Assembly (NCBI GenBank): GCA_020636255.1
Contig: JACJYE010000006.1
Location: 248,001-312,000 of the forward strand
Direction: 5' to 3'
Source: Lewinellaceae bacterium
GTDB lineage: Bacteria > Bacteroidota > Bacteroidia > Chitinophagales > Saprospiraceae
DNA: 64,000 nucleotides
Positions 26,452 to 34,997 of the stretch are shown here, piece by piece; position 1 is the stretch's first letter, and every line of letters starts with the position of its first letter. Under the pieces are notes generated by a model. That model was not told where the DNA came from. It did no database searches and worked only from the letters and a program-made list of their open reading frames with translations. Made by a program: the position numbers and the translations under genes.

Positions 26452-27375
26452 TTAAATGCGCTGGCCACCCACCTCCCACACCCCTCCATCCACACCCAGT
26501 TCCGTATTCGGAAAAACGGCGCGGGCCTCTTCCAGGAAAGGGCTCAGATCCTGGTAGCGGGAGGAGTAGTGGCCAAGCAGTAACCGGCCCACACCGGCCT
26601 GCCGGGCGATGTTTGCCGCCTGCCGGGCGGTGGAGTGCCCTGTTTCTGCCGCCTGGGCAGACTGGGCTTCGCAGAAAGTAGACTCGTGGTACAACAGATC
26701 GACACCTTCGATCAGGGGGATGAGCGGTTCGTGGTAGGCCGTATCGGAGCAGTATGCGTAACTATGAGGGCGGGGCGGCGCAACAGTTAGTTCGGCATTC
26801 GGAATGAGGCGGCCATTGGGCGGCCGGAAATCAGCGCCGCCTTTGATACCGGGTATGGCCTGATAGGGTATATCATAGGCTTCGATACATTCGGGGCGGA
26901 TGTTGCGGGGCCTTTCCTTTTCCCGGAAGAGGAACCCGCAGGTAGGTATCCGGTGCTTCAGGGGCAGCGTCCACACTTCTATTAGCTTATCTTCGAAAAT
27001 GCGCCCATGCGTATCTGGATCAATAGTGTGGAAAGCCAGCGGAAAGGTGAGCGGCCCGGCATACCTGAGCTGCACCCGGATGATCTCCTCCAGCCCATGG
27101 GGAGCGAAAATGTCCAGGGGGGCTGTCCTGTTGTTGAGCGACTGTGAGGTCAGCCAGCCGATGAGGCCGTATATGTGATCGCCATGCAGGTGGCTGATGA
27201 AAACCTGCCCTATTCTGCTCTCCCGGATGCCGAAGGCCCGCATCCGCATCTGGGCGCCTTCGCCGCAATCGGCCAGGTAGATGTTGCCCTGAACCTGTAA
27301 GGCCTGGGCGGAAGGAAAACGGCCGTGAGCAGGAAGCGCAGAATTGGTGCCGAGCAGGGTGAGCTCAAAACGCAT
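26452..27375 (-). CDS. rnz: Ribonuclease Z
   Basis: The start is placed at 27375 (MRFELTLLGTNSALP), the usual family N-terminus; the longer ORF adds 14 unlikely residues. The 307-residue metallo-beta-lactamase-fold protein has the zinc motif ISHLHGDHIYGL (about residues 58-69). Other ligands are in YCSDTAY and LLLGHYSSRY, and a flexible-arm-like segment is present. RNase Z removes the 3' trailer of tRNA precursors that lack an encoded CCA, which fits the tRNA-Lys gene in this window. A perfect 12-bp hairpin lies just upstream. Confidence 0.93.
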   Translation of the reverse strand: MRFELTLLGTNSALPAHGRFPSAQALQVQGNIYLADCGEGAQMRMRAFGIRESRIGQVFISHLHGDHIYGLIGWLTSQSLNNRTAPLDIFAPHGLEEIIRVQLRYAGPLTFPLAFHTIDPDTHGRIFEDKLIEVWTLPLKHRIPTCGFLFREKERPRNIRPECIEAYDIPYQAIPGIKGGADFRPPNGRLIPNAELTVAPPRPHSYAYCSDTAYHEPLIPLIEGVDLLYHESTFCEAQSAQAAETGHSTARQAANIARQAGVGRLLLGHYSSRYQDLSPFLEEARAVFPNTELGVDGGVWEVGGQRI

Positions 27376-27394
27376 AAGCCATTGGGTCGTAAAC

Positions 27395-27430
27395 GAAGAG
27401 TGGCGCCTTATGCTCAAAGCGCCACTCTTC
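27395..27430 (-). terminator. Hairpin between the STAS gene and rnz
   Basis: A perfect 12-base stem GAAGAGTGGCGC/GCGCCACTCTTC with a 12-base loop sits 44 bases after the STAS stop and 19 before the rnz start. No T-run follows on the minus strand, so it may be an attenuating or protective hairpin rather than a full terminator. Confidence 0.5.
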
Positions 27431-27474
27431 GGGTGTTTCTTCGGGGCCGGTATCCCGGGAGCAGCCGCCTACCC

Positions 27475-27849
27475 CTATTCCTCGTCGTTCAGCTCGCGCT
27501 CGATCTCCTCCATAAAGATGAAATCGACCGATTCGGAAACGGTGGGGATGATCGTAAGCCTGCTGTCGAGGCGGGAGATCTTGATGAGCTTATCAACGCT
27601 CGGATGGTTGATGCCGGTCAGGATGAAAGAGCCCAGCGACTTCCACAGGCGGTCGGCTGTCAGAATGGCACTCAGTCCGGACGAATCGACATACTTGACG
27701 TCCGACAGGTCGAAGATGAGGTTTTTCACGCCTTCATTCGACAGAATGACAAACTCCGATTTCAGGTCAGGTGCAATGAGCGAGTTCAACATGTCCTCCT
27801 GCAGTTGAAACACGGTGTATCTTTCCTGCTTATCGATGGAGTATTTCAT
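27475..27849 (-). CDS. STAS-domain protein (anti-sigma-factor antagonist-like)
   Basis: This 124-residue single-domain protein is of the SpoIIAA/RsbV type. The phosphorylatable serine lies in VKYVDSSGLSAILTADR (about residues 52-68), the standard D-S-S-G loop. Such proteins bind an anti-sigma serine kinase when unphosphorylated. No RsbW-like kinase or PP2C phosphatase is nearby, so its partner must lie elsewhere; in Bacteroidota, free STAS proteins also serve in envelope or lipid transport systems. A short acidic tail (EEIERELNDEE) is an extra. An exact -7 box lies upstream. Confidence 0.85.
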   Translation of the reverse strand: MKYSIDKQERYTVFQLQEDMLNSLIAPDLKSEFVILSNEGVKNLIFDLSDVKYVDSSGLSAILTADRLWKSLGSFILTGINHPSVDKLIKISRLDSRLTIIPTVSESVDFIFMEEIERELNDEE

Positions 27850-27886
27850 ACATACAAAAATTTCGTGGTTGTGATTTCCTAGCCTG

Positions 27887-27894
27887 CAAAAGTA
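27887..27894 (-). promoter_or_regulatory. -7 box (TACTTTTG) for the STAS gene
   Basis: An exact TAnnTTTG match on the minus strand, 38 bases before the STAS start codon. Confidence 0.45.
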
Positions 27895-28225
27895 TCAATT
27901 ATACTGCAGTCTACCTAGCATTGCGCTCAAAGTTTTGACATTCTGTTCCCGAACCTGCGGCACGCGCCGCCGCAGGGCATCGGGGCCTAAACCCGCCCCG
28001 CCCTTTAGTTGTTAAAGTGTAGAAATATGCGCGAAAGGGCCGGCACGGTTGTGTTTTTTCCTTTATTATTGAAGCATTATAATAACAGGGCCTGCAAATG
28101 TGGCACTGGCATGGTTTTAGTTGCAGAGCAAAAGTAGTATAACTAAAGAATGCTTACTTTTGTAATCTTAAAGAATTAGTCCTAATATTGTTTATCCACT
28201 TTACATCGGCAAGAGAAATACAACT
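27895..28225. other. Divergent control region between the STAS gene and clpC
   Basis: With the STAS promoter this makes a 376-base gap with no gene. It contains a hairpin CCTGCGGC/GCCGCAGG at 27954-27976 and becomes AT-rich towards clpC, where the -7 box below lies. No HrcA/CIRCE or CtsR-type operator was recognised. Confidence 0.5.
28155..28162 (+). promoter_or_regulatory. -7 box (TACTTTTG) upstream of clpC
   Basis: An exact TAnnTTTG lies 64 bases before the clpC ATG within an AT-rich stretch. No TTTG sits at the standard -33 spacing. Confidence 0.45.
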
Positions 28226-30778
28226 ATGAATAATAAGCGATTTTCTCCAAAAGTCAAGCAAGTCATCACGCGAAGCCGCGACGAAGCGATACGGCTCGGC
28301 CACGATTTCATCGGGACCGAGCATCTGCTACTCGGGATCATGGGAGAGAAGGAAAGCCTCGCCATGAAAGTACTGGAATCGCTGGATGTCGACGCTACCG
28401 AACTACGGCAGAGTGTGGAAGACTCTGTGCAGCGCATTCCCGCAGGGCATACGACCCTCAACGTGGGCAACCTGCCGCTGAACAAACAGGCGGAAAAGGT
28501 GCTCAAAGTGACCTTCCTGGAAGCCAAGATGCTTAAAAGCGAAGAAATAAGCCCCGAGCACCTGCTGCTCTCCATCCTGAAGCACAAGGAAAACCCCGCT
28601 TCTAAAATACTAAACCAATTCGACGTGGATTACGATATCTATAAAGCCGAACTCGAGTACGTCCGCCAGGATCAGGACTTCTCCGGCAACATCGACCCCT
28701 ACGCCCAGGCGCCGTCCGACCAGGACGACCCCTACGAAGAAGAAGAGGGCCAGGGCGGCCGCTTCCAGCAACGCAAAGGCACTACCAAATCCCGGACGCC
28801 GGTACTCGATAATTTCGGGCGCGACATCACGAAGCTGGCAGAAGAGTCCAAGCTCGACCCCATCATCGGCAGAGAGAACGAGATCGAACGCGTTTCGCAG
28901 ATCCTCAGCCGCCGCAAAAAGAACAACCCTATCCTGATCGGCGAACCCGGCGTGGGTAAAACCGCTATCGTCGAAGGGCTGGCGTTGCGCATCATCCAGA
29001 AGAAGGTCTCCCGCACGCTCTTTAACAAGCGTATCGTGATGCTCGACCTGGCTGCCCTCGTGGCCGGCACCAAATACAGGGGCCAGTTCGAGGAACGCAT
29101 GAAGGCCATCATGAACGAGCTGGAAAAGTCACGCGATGTAATCCTCTTCATCGACGAGATCCACACCATAGTGGGCGCAGGCGGCGCCACCGGCTCATTG
29201 GATGCTTCCAACATCTTCAAACCGGCGCTGGCCCGGGGCGAGCTCCAATGCATCGGCGCTTCTACCCTGGACGAATACCGCCAGCATATCGAAAAAGACG
29301 GCGCCCTCGACCGCCGCTTCCAGAAAGTGATGGTCGACCCGCCTTCCGCAGAAGAAGCGATCAACATCCTAGAGAATATCAAGCCCAAATACGAAGAGTT
29401 CCATAACGTGAACTACTCCGATGAGGCTATCCGCGCCTGCGTCAAGCTGAGCGACCGCTACATCAGCGACCGCTTCCTGCCCGATAAGGCCATCGACGTG
29501 CTCGACGAAGTGGGCGCCCGCGTCCACCTCAAGAACATCCACGTGCCGGAACATATCGAGGAGCTGGAGAAAAAGATCGAGGACCTGAAAGAGCACAAGA
29601 ACCAGGCCGTTAAGAACCAGCAATACGAAAAGGCCGCCGACCTGCGCGACAAGGAATCCAAGCTGGTGCGCCAGCTCGAATTCGCCAAGGTGCAGTGGGA
29701 AGAAGAGGCCAAGACCAAGCGTTACCCTGTGAATGATGAGGACATCGCCGAGGTCGTTTCCATGATGACGGGCATCCCCGTCAAACGGGTCGCCCAAAGC
29801 GAGAGCAAAAAGCTGGTGCACATGGACCAGGACCTGGAACACGTCATCATCGGGCAGAACGAGGCCATTAAGAAGATCACCAAGGCCATACAGCGCAACC
29901 GCGTGGGGCTGAAAGACCCCACCCGCCCCATCGGCTCCTTCATCTTCCTGGGCCCCACCGGCGTCGGTAAAACGGAACTGGCCAAAGCCCTGGCCCGCTA
30001 TATCTTCGACTCCGACGACGCCCTGGTGCGCATCGACATGAGCGAATACATGGAAAAATTCTCGGTGAGCCGCCTCATCGGCGCGCCTCCGGGGTATGTG
30101 GGTTATGAAGAAGGGGGCCAGCTCACGGAAAAAGTGCGCCGCAAACCCTATTCGGTCATCCTGCTCGACGAGATCGAAAAGGCACACCCCGATGTGTACA
30201 ACATCCTGCTGCAGGTGCTCGACGACGGGCAGCTCACCGACGGCCTGGGCCGCAAGGTGGATTTCAAGAACACGCTCATCATCATGACTTCCAACATCGG
30301 CGTGCGCCAGTTGAAGGACTTCGGCCAGGGCGTGGGCTTTGCCACCAAAGCCCGGCAGGAAGCCGCCGACGACCACTCCAAGAGCGTGATCCAGAACGCC
30401 CTGAAACGCACCTTCTCGCCGGAATTCCTCAACAGGATAGACGACGTCGTGATCTTCAACAGCCTCGACCAGGAGGATATCTTCAAGATCATCGACATCA
30501 CGCTGAGAGACCTGCACAAGCGGCTCGATAATATGGGTTACCGCCTGGTGCTTTCGGAAGGCGCCAAGAAGTTCGTCGCCGAGAAAGGCTACGACCCGCA
30601 GTTCGGCGCCAGGCCGCTTCACCGCGCCATCCAGAAGTATATCGAGGACCCGCTGGCGGAGTTCATCCTCAATACCAACCCAGCTGAAGGCAGCCTGCTC
30701 GAAGCAGTGCTCAATGAGGGAGGCGACAACCTGGATATTACCCTCAGCAAGGAAGTGAATACCGATGTAAAGGAATAG
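28226..30778 (+). CDS. clpC: ClpC-type AAA+ protease/chaperone ATPase
   Basis: The 850-residue protein has two N-terminal Clp repeats (about residues 1-150, starting MNNKRFSPKVKQVITRSRDE). The first AAA+ module has Walker A GEPGVGKTAIVEG and Walker B VILFIDEIHT. A UVR-like coiled middle domain follows (KKIEDLKEHKNQAVKNQQYE, where McsB or MecA-type adaptors bind in relatives). The second AAA+ module has GPTGVGKTELAKAL, GAPPGYVGYEEGGQLTE and a sensor region. It unfolds proteins for ClpP or acts as a disaggregase. The middle domain is short, which favours ClpC over ClpB. It is transcribed alone and ended by a strong terminator. Confidence 0.95.
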   Translation: MNNKRFSPKVKQVITRSRDEAIRLGHDFIGTEHLLLGIMGEKESLAMKVLESLDVDATELRQSVEDSVQRIPAGHTTLNVGNLPLNKQAEKVLKVTFLEAKMLKSEEISPEHLLLSILKHKENPASKILNQFDVDYDIYKAELEYVRQDQDFSGNIDPYAQAPSDQDDPYEEEEGQGGRFQQRKGTTKSRTPVLDNFGRDITKLAEESKLDPIIGRENEIERVSQILSRRKKNNPILIGEPGVGKTAIVEGLALRIIQKKVSRTLFNKRIVMLDLAALVAGTKYRGQFEERMKAIMNELEKSRDVILFIDEIHTIVGAGGATGSLDASNIFKPALARGELQCIGASTLDEYRQHIEKDGALDRRFQKVMVDPPSAEEAINILENIKPKYEEFHNVNYSDEAIRACVKLSDRYISDRFLPDKAIDVLDEVGARVHLKNIHVPEHIEELEKKIEDLKEHKNQAVKNQQYEKAADLRDKESKLVRQLEFAKVQWEEEAKTKRYPVNDEDIAEVVSMMTGIPVKRVAQSESKKLVHMDQDLEHVIIGQNEAIKKITKAIQRNRVGLKDPTRPIGSFIFLGPTGVGKTELAKALARYIFDSDDALVRIDMSEYMEKFSVSRLIGAPPGYVGYEEGGQLTEKVRRKPYSVILLDEIEKAHPDVYNILLQVLDDGQLTDGLGRKVDFKNTLIIMTSNIGVRQLKDFGQGVGFATKARQEAADDHSKSVIQNALKRTFSPEFLNRIDDVVIFNSLDQEDIFKIIDITLRDLHKRLDNMGYRLVLSEGAKKFVAEKGYDPQFGARPLHRAIQKYIEDPLAEFILNTNPAEGSLLEAVLNEGGDNLDITLSKEVNTDVKE

Positions 30779-30791
30779 CCTGCACGGCCAG

Positions 30792-30828
30792 AAAAGTACA
30801 CCTGCTTCGCACAGGTGTACTTTTTTTT
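30792..30828 (+). terminator. Rho-independent terminator after clpC
   Basis: A 13-bp stem AAAAGTACACCTG/CAGGTGTACTTTT with a seven-base loop CTTCGCA runs into eight T residues, 14 bases after the stop codon. Confidence 0.92.
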
Positions 30829-31020
30829 ATGGGGCGAGCCAAAGGGCCACAGTACACTTTTTGAAAAGTAGAATTTATTTTTTTCCTACGCATTCCTCTT
30901 TCAGGAGAATTCAATATTTTTATCCCGAACTTTTTTTCGGAATTAAAGATTGTTTCCTACACAGCTTTTTTAAAACCGGTTGCCGTGTAGTATCATATTC
31001 ATTCACAAAAAAAAAATCTA
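30829..31020 (+). promoter_or_regulatory. infC leader with possible regulatory hairpin
   Basis: This AT-rich 192-base leader has no ORF. A stem is possible between CTACACAGC (30957-30965) and GCCGTGTAG (30982-30990), 30 bases before the infC start, and a smaller CCGAA/TTCGG hairpin lies about 20 bases before it. A run of ten A residues precedes the start. infC-rpmI-rplT operons are often controlled at the RNA level, so this could take part, but no known leader motif was matched. Confidence 0.4.
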
Positions 31021-31614
31021 TTGGCAAAGAGACTAGGTAAAAGAGACCGAAATACCAACAACAGCGAAAAGTTTAATTTCAGGGTCAATGAGCACATCCG
31101 CATCCCCGAGGTGCGCCTGGTGGGAGAAAACCTGGAAGAGATCAGCGAAATAGTCGGGCAGAATATCGAGCCCGGCATCGTCTACCCCACCCGCAAGGTC
31201 CGCGAATGGGCCGAGCAATCAGAACTCGACGTGGTGGAGATCTCCCCGAACGCCAAACCGCCCGTCGTAAAGATCATCGATTACAACAAATTCCTTTACG
31301 AGCGCAAGAAGAAGGAAAAAGAGATCAAGGCTAAAGCCGCCAAAACGGTCATCAAAGAGATCCGCTTCGGCCCGAATACCGATGACCACGACTTCGAGTT
31401 CAAAGTCCGCCACGCCAAGAGCTTCCTCGAAGACGGCGCCAAAGTGAAGGCCTACGTCCACTTCCGGGGCCGTACGATCGTATTCAAAGACCGCGGCGAA
31501 CTCCTGCTGCTTAAGTTCCTCAAAGAGCTGGAGGACTACGGCGCTCCCGAGGCGCTCCCCAAAATGGAAGGCCGCCGTATGATCGTCATGGTCAGCCCGA
31601 AAAAGAAGAAATAA
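31021..31614 (+). CDS. infC: Translation initiation factor IF-3
   Basis: The 197-residue protein has the N-terminal domain ([20 protein letters not shown], about residues 19-38), the linker around [14 protein letters not shown], and the C-terminal ribosome-binding domain (VKEIR-like [26 protein letters not shown]). IF-3 keeps 30S subunits free and checks the start codon. The start is TTG at 31021; no ATG exists in frame upstream of the conserved region. A rare start in infC is typical, since IF-3 rejects it and so limits its own synthesis. It heads the infC-rpmI-rplT group. Confidence 0.97.
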   Translation: MAKRLGKRDRNTNNSEKFNFRVNEHIRIPEVRLVGENLEEISEIVGQNIEPGIVYPTRKVREWAEQSELDVVEISPNAKPPVVKIIDYNKFLYERKKKEKEIKAKAAKTVIKEIRFGPNTDDHDFEFKVRHAKSFLEDGAKVKAYVHFRGRTIVFKDRGELLLLKFLKELEDYGAPEALPKMEGRRMIVMVSPKKKK

Positions 31615-31675
31615 CCCCTTTTTTAGGCCAGGTTAAAAAAAAGACGCGCAGGTATCGGAATTCAGGATAATTCCT

Positions 31676-31683
31676 TACCTTTG
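31676..31683 (+). promoter_or_regulatory. -7 box (TACCTTTG) upstream of rpmI
   Basis: An exact TAnnTTTG within TTCCTTACCTTTGCAATCC, 35 bases before rpmI. It suggests that L35 and L20 can be transcribed independently of infC. Confidence 0.55.
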
Positions 31684-31718
31684 CAATCCATTTTTCAGAA
31701 CTACTAAAGGATAACGCA

Positions 31719-31916
31719 ATGCCGAAGATGAAGACACACTCCAGTGCAAAGAAGCGTTTCAAGCGCACTGGGTCCGGGAAGATCAAGCGTTTTCAGGCGA
31801 AGACGTCGCACATGATGCGCCGTAAAAGCAAAAAAGCCAAGCTCCGCCTGCGCGATTCCACTTTGGTCAGCCCGCATGACGAGAGCCGCGTAAAGCGCCT
31901 GCTCGCCATTGGTTAA
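31719..31916 (+). CDS. rpmI: 50S ribosomal protein L35
   Basis: The 65-residue basic protein starts [20 protein letters not shown], the standard L35 N-terminus. It is followed by [17 protein letters not shown]. Its place between infC and rplT is the classical order. Length is normal. Confidence 0.98.
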   Translation: MPKMKTHSSAKKRFKRTGSGKIKRFQAKTSHMMRRKSKKAKLRLRDSTLVSPHDESRVKRLLAIG

Positions 31917-31993
31917 TTTCACCTTATTTTTTAACGAGAACGCAGGATGAAAGTGCTCAGCCATAGCCTCTGCGTTGTACTAAAAAAATCGAT

Positions 31994-32341
31994 ATGCCTC
32001 GTTCAGTGAACTCGGTCGCGTCCCGGAAAAGGCGCAAAAAGATCTTAAAATTGGCCAAGGGCTTTTTTGGCGCCCGTGGCAAGGTTTATACGGTAGCTAA
32101 AAATACCGTTGAAAAAGGCCTGAAATACGCCTACCGCGACCGCAAGGCCAAAAAGCGCGCTTTTCGCCGCCTGTGGATCGCCCGTATCAATGCTGCCGCC
32201 CGTATGAACGGCATCAGCTATTCCAGGCTGATCCACCAATTATCTGAAAAAGATGTTCAGCTCAACCGCAAAGTACTGGCCGACCTGGCCATGAACCACC
32301 CCGAAACGTTCAAAGCCGTGGTGGAGTCGGTGAAAAAATAA
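31994..32341 (+). CDS. rplT: 50S ribosomal protein L20
   Basis: The 115-residue protein shows the L20 signature: [20 protein letters not shown] at the start, [20 protein letters not shown], then [21 protein letters not shown]20 is needed for early 50S assembly and in many bacteria represses its own operon. A strong terminator follows 22 bases after the stop. Confidence 0.98.
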   Translation: MPRSVNSVASRKRRKKILKLAKGFFGARGKVYTVAKNTVEKGLKYAYRDRKAKKRAFRRLWIARINAAARMNGISYSRLIHQLSEKDVQLNRKVLADLAMNHPETFKAVVESVKK

Positions 32342-32363
32342 TCTGGCCTCAGCGCCAGGACTG

Positions 32364-32397
32364 AAAAGGGGTAGCACAAGTGCTACCCCTTTTTTTG
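32364..32397 (+). terminator. Rho-independent terminator after rplT
   Basis: The stem GGGGTAGCA/TGCTACCCC with loop CAAG, preceded by AAAA and followed by eight T residues, ends the infC-rpmI-rplT operon. Confidence 0.93.
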
Positions 32398-32444
32398 TAT
32401 CTGTATTTTTCCGCCCATATTTACAAATGACAAATAATTATATC

Positions 32445-32452
32445 TATATTTG
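32445..32452 (+). promoter_or_regulatory. -7 box (TATATTTG) upstream of the peroxidase gene
   Basis: An exact TAnnTTTG in an AT-rich stretch, 131 bases before the ATG at 32583. It would imply a long untranslated leader, in which no riboswitch-like fold was recognised. Confidence 0.45.
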
Positions 32453-32582
32453 CGCTACGCCGGCCCAATCGGCGTTTATTCCCAACCTCACCCAAGCAGC
32501 GCGTCCTACAACAACCAACGAGAGGCTTCCCATTTCATTTTACTTTGTCGATCAGGGTTATTAACCTTCTAAATTTATTGTT

Positions 32583-33938
32583 ATGCACAACAAACTACGC
32601 TACCTCGTATCACTGGTATTGATCGGGCTTTCCCTGGGAAGTTGCAAAAAAGACGAAACAGGCCCCGTGGCCGGCCCCCTGGATGAAGCACTGGAAAATG
32701 TTTTGCTCGAACACGCGCGCGGCGACCTGGCTTACTACCGGATGCCCGCCAGCGACGACCTGGGGCGCATTCCCCAGGACCCACACAACCCGCTTACCCC
32801 ACAAAAAGTTGCTCTCGGGCAATTGCTCTACCACGAAACGGGCATTGCTCAAAACCCGGAGATGGAAATGGGCCGGAGCACCTATTCCTGTTCCTCCTGC
32901 CATTTTGCATCCGCAGGTTTCCAGGCCGGCAGGTTCCAGGGTATGGGCGAAGGGGGCGAAGGTTTCGGCGCCAACGGCGAGGGCCGGCGCCGGGCCGGCG
33001 ATTACCCGGAGGGCATGCTGGATGTGCAGCCCGTCCGGACGCCTACCGCAATGAATGGCGCTTATCAGGTAGCTATGCTTTGGAACGGGCAGTTCGGCGC
33101 ACAGGGCATCAACGCCAATACCCAGGAGGCCTGGACGGCGGGTACGCCCAAAGAAAACAACAACCTCGGCTACCAGGGCCTGGAAACCCAGGCCATTGCC
33201 GGCCTCAGCGTCCACCGCCTGGTATGCGATAAGGATCTGATTGAAAGCCTGGGCTATAAGGAACTGTTCGACCAGGCGTTTCCCGACTGGCCCGAAGAGA
33301 CGAGGTACTCAAAAGAAACAGGCGGGCTGGCCATTGCCGCGTATGAGCGCACCCTGCTGGCCAACCAGGCTCCCTTCCAACGATGGCTCAAAGGCGAAAA
33401 GGATGCGATGAACGAGGTCGAAAAGCAAGGCGCTATCCTCTTTTTCGGCAAGGCCGAATGCGTGAAATGCCATACCGGCCCGGCCCTGAACAGCATGGCC
33501 TTTTATGCACTTGGGTTCTATAACCTCAACGACTGCCCGGAAGAGACCTTTAAAACAGGCCCTACCGTCGTAGAGAACCTGGGGCGGGGCGGGTTCACCG
33601 GAAAAGCGGAAGATAATTATAAGTTCAAAGTGCCTCAGCTTTACAACATGAAGGATTCGCCCTTCTTCGGCCATGGGGCCAGCCTGCGCAAGCTGCGGGA
33701 TGTCGTAGCCTATAAAAATGCCGCCATTCCCGAAAACCCGGCTGTGCCACAGGCCCAGCTCCCCGCAGCGTTCCACCCCCTCGGCCTGACGGAACAGGAA
33801 GTAGACGCGATCACCGCTTTCCTGCAAGATGCGCTGTACGACCCTGGACTGATCCGCTACCAGCCAACCAGCCTGCCTTCAGGGTTGTGCTTCCCCAATA
33901 ACGACCCCCTGTCGCGGCAGGATCTGGGATGCGAGTAG
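32583..33938 (+). CDS. Di-haem cytochrome c peroxidase/MauG-like lipoprotein
   Basis: The 451-residue protein has a lipoprotein signal (LIGLSLGSC, cysteine about residue 21) and two haem c attachment sites: CSSCH (about residues 102-106) and CVKCH (about 297-301). The spacing fits the two-domain cytochrome c peroxidase/MauG family. Distal ligand residues are not obvious. Segments such as VRTPTAMNGAY, KVPQLYNMKDSPFFGHGAS and LTEQEVDAITAFLQDALYD are typical. It would reduce hydrogen peroxide, or oxidise a protein or small molecule, in the periplasm or at the outer membrane. The gene is alone, with terminators upstream. Confidence 0.88.
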   Translation: MHNKLRYLVSLVLIGLSLGSCKKDETGPVAGPLDEALENVLLEHARGDLAYYRMPASDDLGRIPQDPHNPLTPQKVALGQLLYHETGIAQNPEMEMGRSTYSCSSCHFASAGFQAGRFQGMGEGGEGFGANGEGRRRAGDYPEGMLDVQPVRTPTAMNGAYQVAMLWNGQFGAQGINANTQEAWTAGTPKENNNLGYQGLETQAIAGLSVHRLVCDKDLIESLGYKELFDQAFPDWPEETRYSKETGGLAIAAYERTLLANQAPFQRWLKGEKDAMNEVEKQGAILFFGKAECVKCHTGPALNSMAFYALGFYNLNDCPEETFKTGPTVVENLGRGGFTGKAEDNYKFKVPQLYNMKDSPFFGHGASLRKLRDVVAYKNAAIPENPAVPQAQLPAAFHPLGLTEQEVDAITAFLQDALYDPGLIRYQPTSLPSGLCFPNNDPLSRQDLGCE

Positions 33939-34080
33939 AACGGCGCGATGTAACTTGCTGCCCTCCTGATTTGACTGGGGGGCTTGGTGATGGAGAGACG
34001 GGGAGATGGGCCTTCGTGTTTTCTTTGTAAAAGTTCGTGAAACCTCCCGGAATCCTTCGATCAGCGATCAGCATCTCCGA

Positions 34081-34986
34081 CTACCGCCCCGCTTCCCTGA
34101 TCCGCTCTGCCAGTGCATGCGAAAAGGCCAGGGCCCCGGGGCCATCGAGGTGGTGGTGGCCATCGTAAAAAGAGTAGTGGCTGCCCTCGCCGGAAAAATC
34201 GAAATAAGGGGCGCCATGTTTTTGGCCCAGTCCCTCCAACAGGCCGTTAAAGCCGGGATATGCCTCATTCTCTTCAGCCAGCATTTGCTCCGAGACAGGC
34301 ATGCGTACGATCACCACCTGGCCGTATTGCTTGAGGAAAGCTATCGTTTTATCAAGGTATTTCTCCCGTTTTTCCGACCGGACGGGGTTGCGTTCGTTGA
34401 ACTTCATTTCACTAAATGAGCGAACCTGTATGCCTGAAGGCCGCCGTTCCACCCACCCGTTTTTGTGAAACACTTCGTAGGAACGCCACCGCTTTCTCGG
34501 CGAGATCAGTTCGGTGGCCAGGCTGTTCTTGCCGGATACGTTGCGGATGAGGTATTCGATATTGGGGTCGGCGTTGGCACACCACAGCTTGTAGAACTTG
34601 AAGTCTGCTTCCCGCTGGCCGTAAGCGCCCTGATAATCCATTACGCTGCCGGGGTCTACCGTCACGACGAACAGGCCATCAGTAGCGCCTCTGGCCACCT
34701 TTTTCCTGATGAGCTTATAATAAAGCTCCCCATAGGGCGAATTGACGCCGTTAAAAGCCAGGTTGAGTATTTTACCCTGCAGCCCCAGCTCTTCCTGAAG
34801 GGCCTGCGGTGCAATGCCTTTGCGCGTCCGCGAATCGCCCAGGATCAGGGAATTGGCAGCATAGGTGGCCTTGCAATAGTCGAAATCGTTGGCCTGTACC
34901 CAACGATAGAGCAGGAACAGATAGGGAATGCCCACTGCGGCCAGCAGAGCCAAAAGTTTTGCGATCAGTGTAATGGCTTTATGCAT
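34081..34986 (-). CDS. Membrane-anchored SGNH-type protein, DltD/AlgJ-like
   Basis: The 301-residue protein has one N-terminal membrane anchor (about residues 5-28) and an extracytoplasmic SGNH-like domain. The nucleophile block is SLILGDSRT with S52. A block II-like glycine/asparagine appears in NLAFNGVNSPYGE, and the catalytic dyad is D275/H278 in FYDGHHHLDG. The topology and D-x-x-H ending match DltD and the alginate acetylation proteins AlgJ/AlgX, which take an acyl group delivered by an MBOAT protein and place it on a polymer. It is the last gene of the nine-gene leftward operon, 11 bases after the MBOAT gene, which supports a partnership. Sequence family identity beyond SGNH is uncertain. 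Confidence 0.72.
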   Translation of the reverse strand: MHKAITLIAKLLALLAAVGIPYLFLLYRWVQANDFDYCKATYAANSLILGDSRTRKGIAPQALQEELGLQGKILNLAFNGVNSPYGELYYKLIRKKVARGATDGLFVVTVDPGSVMDYQGAYGQREADFKFYKLWCANADPNIEYLIRNVSGKNSLATELISPRKRWRSYEVFHKNGWVERRPSGIQVRSFSEMKFNERNPVRSEKREKYLDKTIAFLKQYGQVVIVRMPVSEQMLAEENEAYPGFNGLLEGLGQKHGAPYFDFSGEGSHYSFYDGHHHLDGPGALAFSHALAERIREAGR

Positions 34987-34997
34987 GCGGACAGGAA

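Noticed and set aside
26084..26479. Minus-strand ORF of 131 codons between dinB and rnz
   Set aside because: The frame runs through the hairpin-rich repeat region and into the 3' end of rnz, and its composition follows the repeats. It is more likely repeat sequence than a gene.
27475..27849. STAS protein as part of a full partner-switching module
   Set aside because: No anti-sigma kinase, PP2C phosphatase or sigma factor is encoded nearby; the adjacent genes are rnz and clpC.
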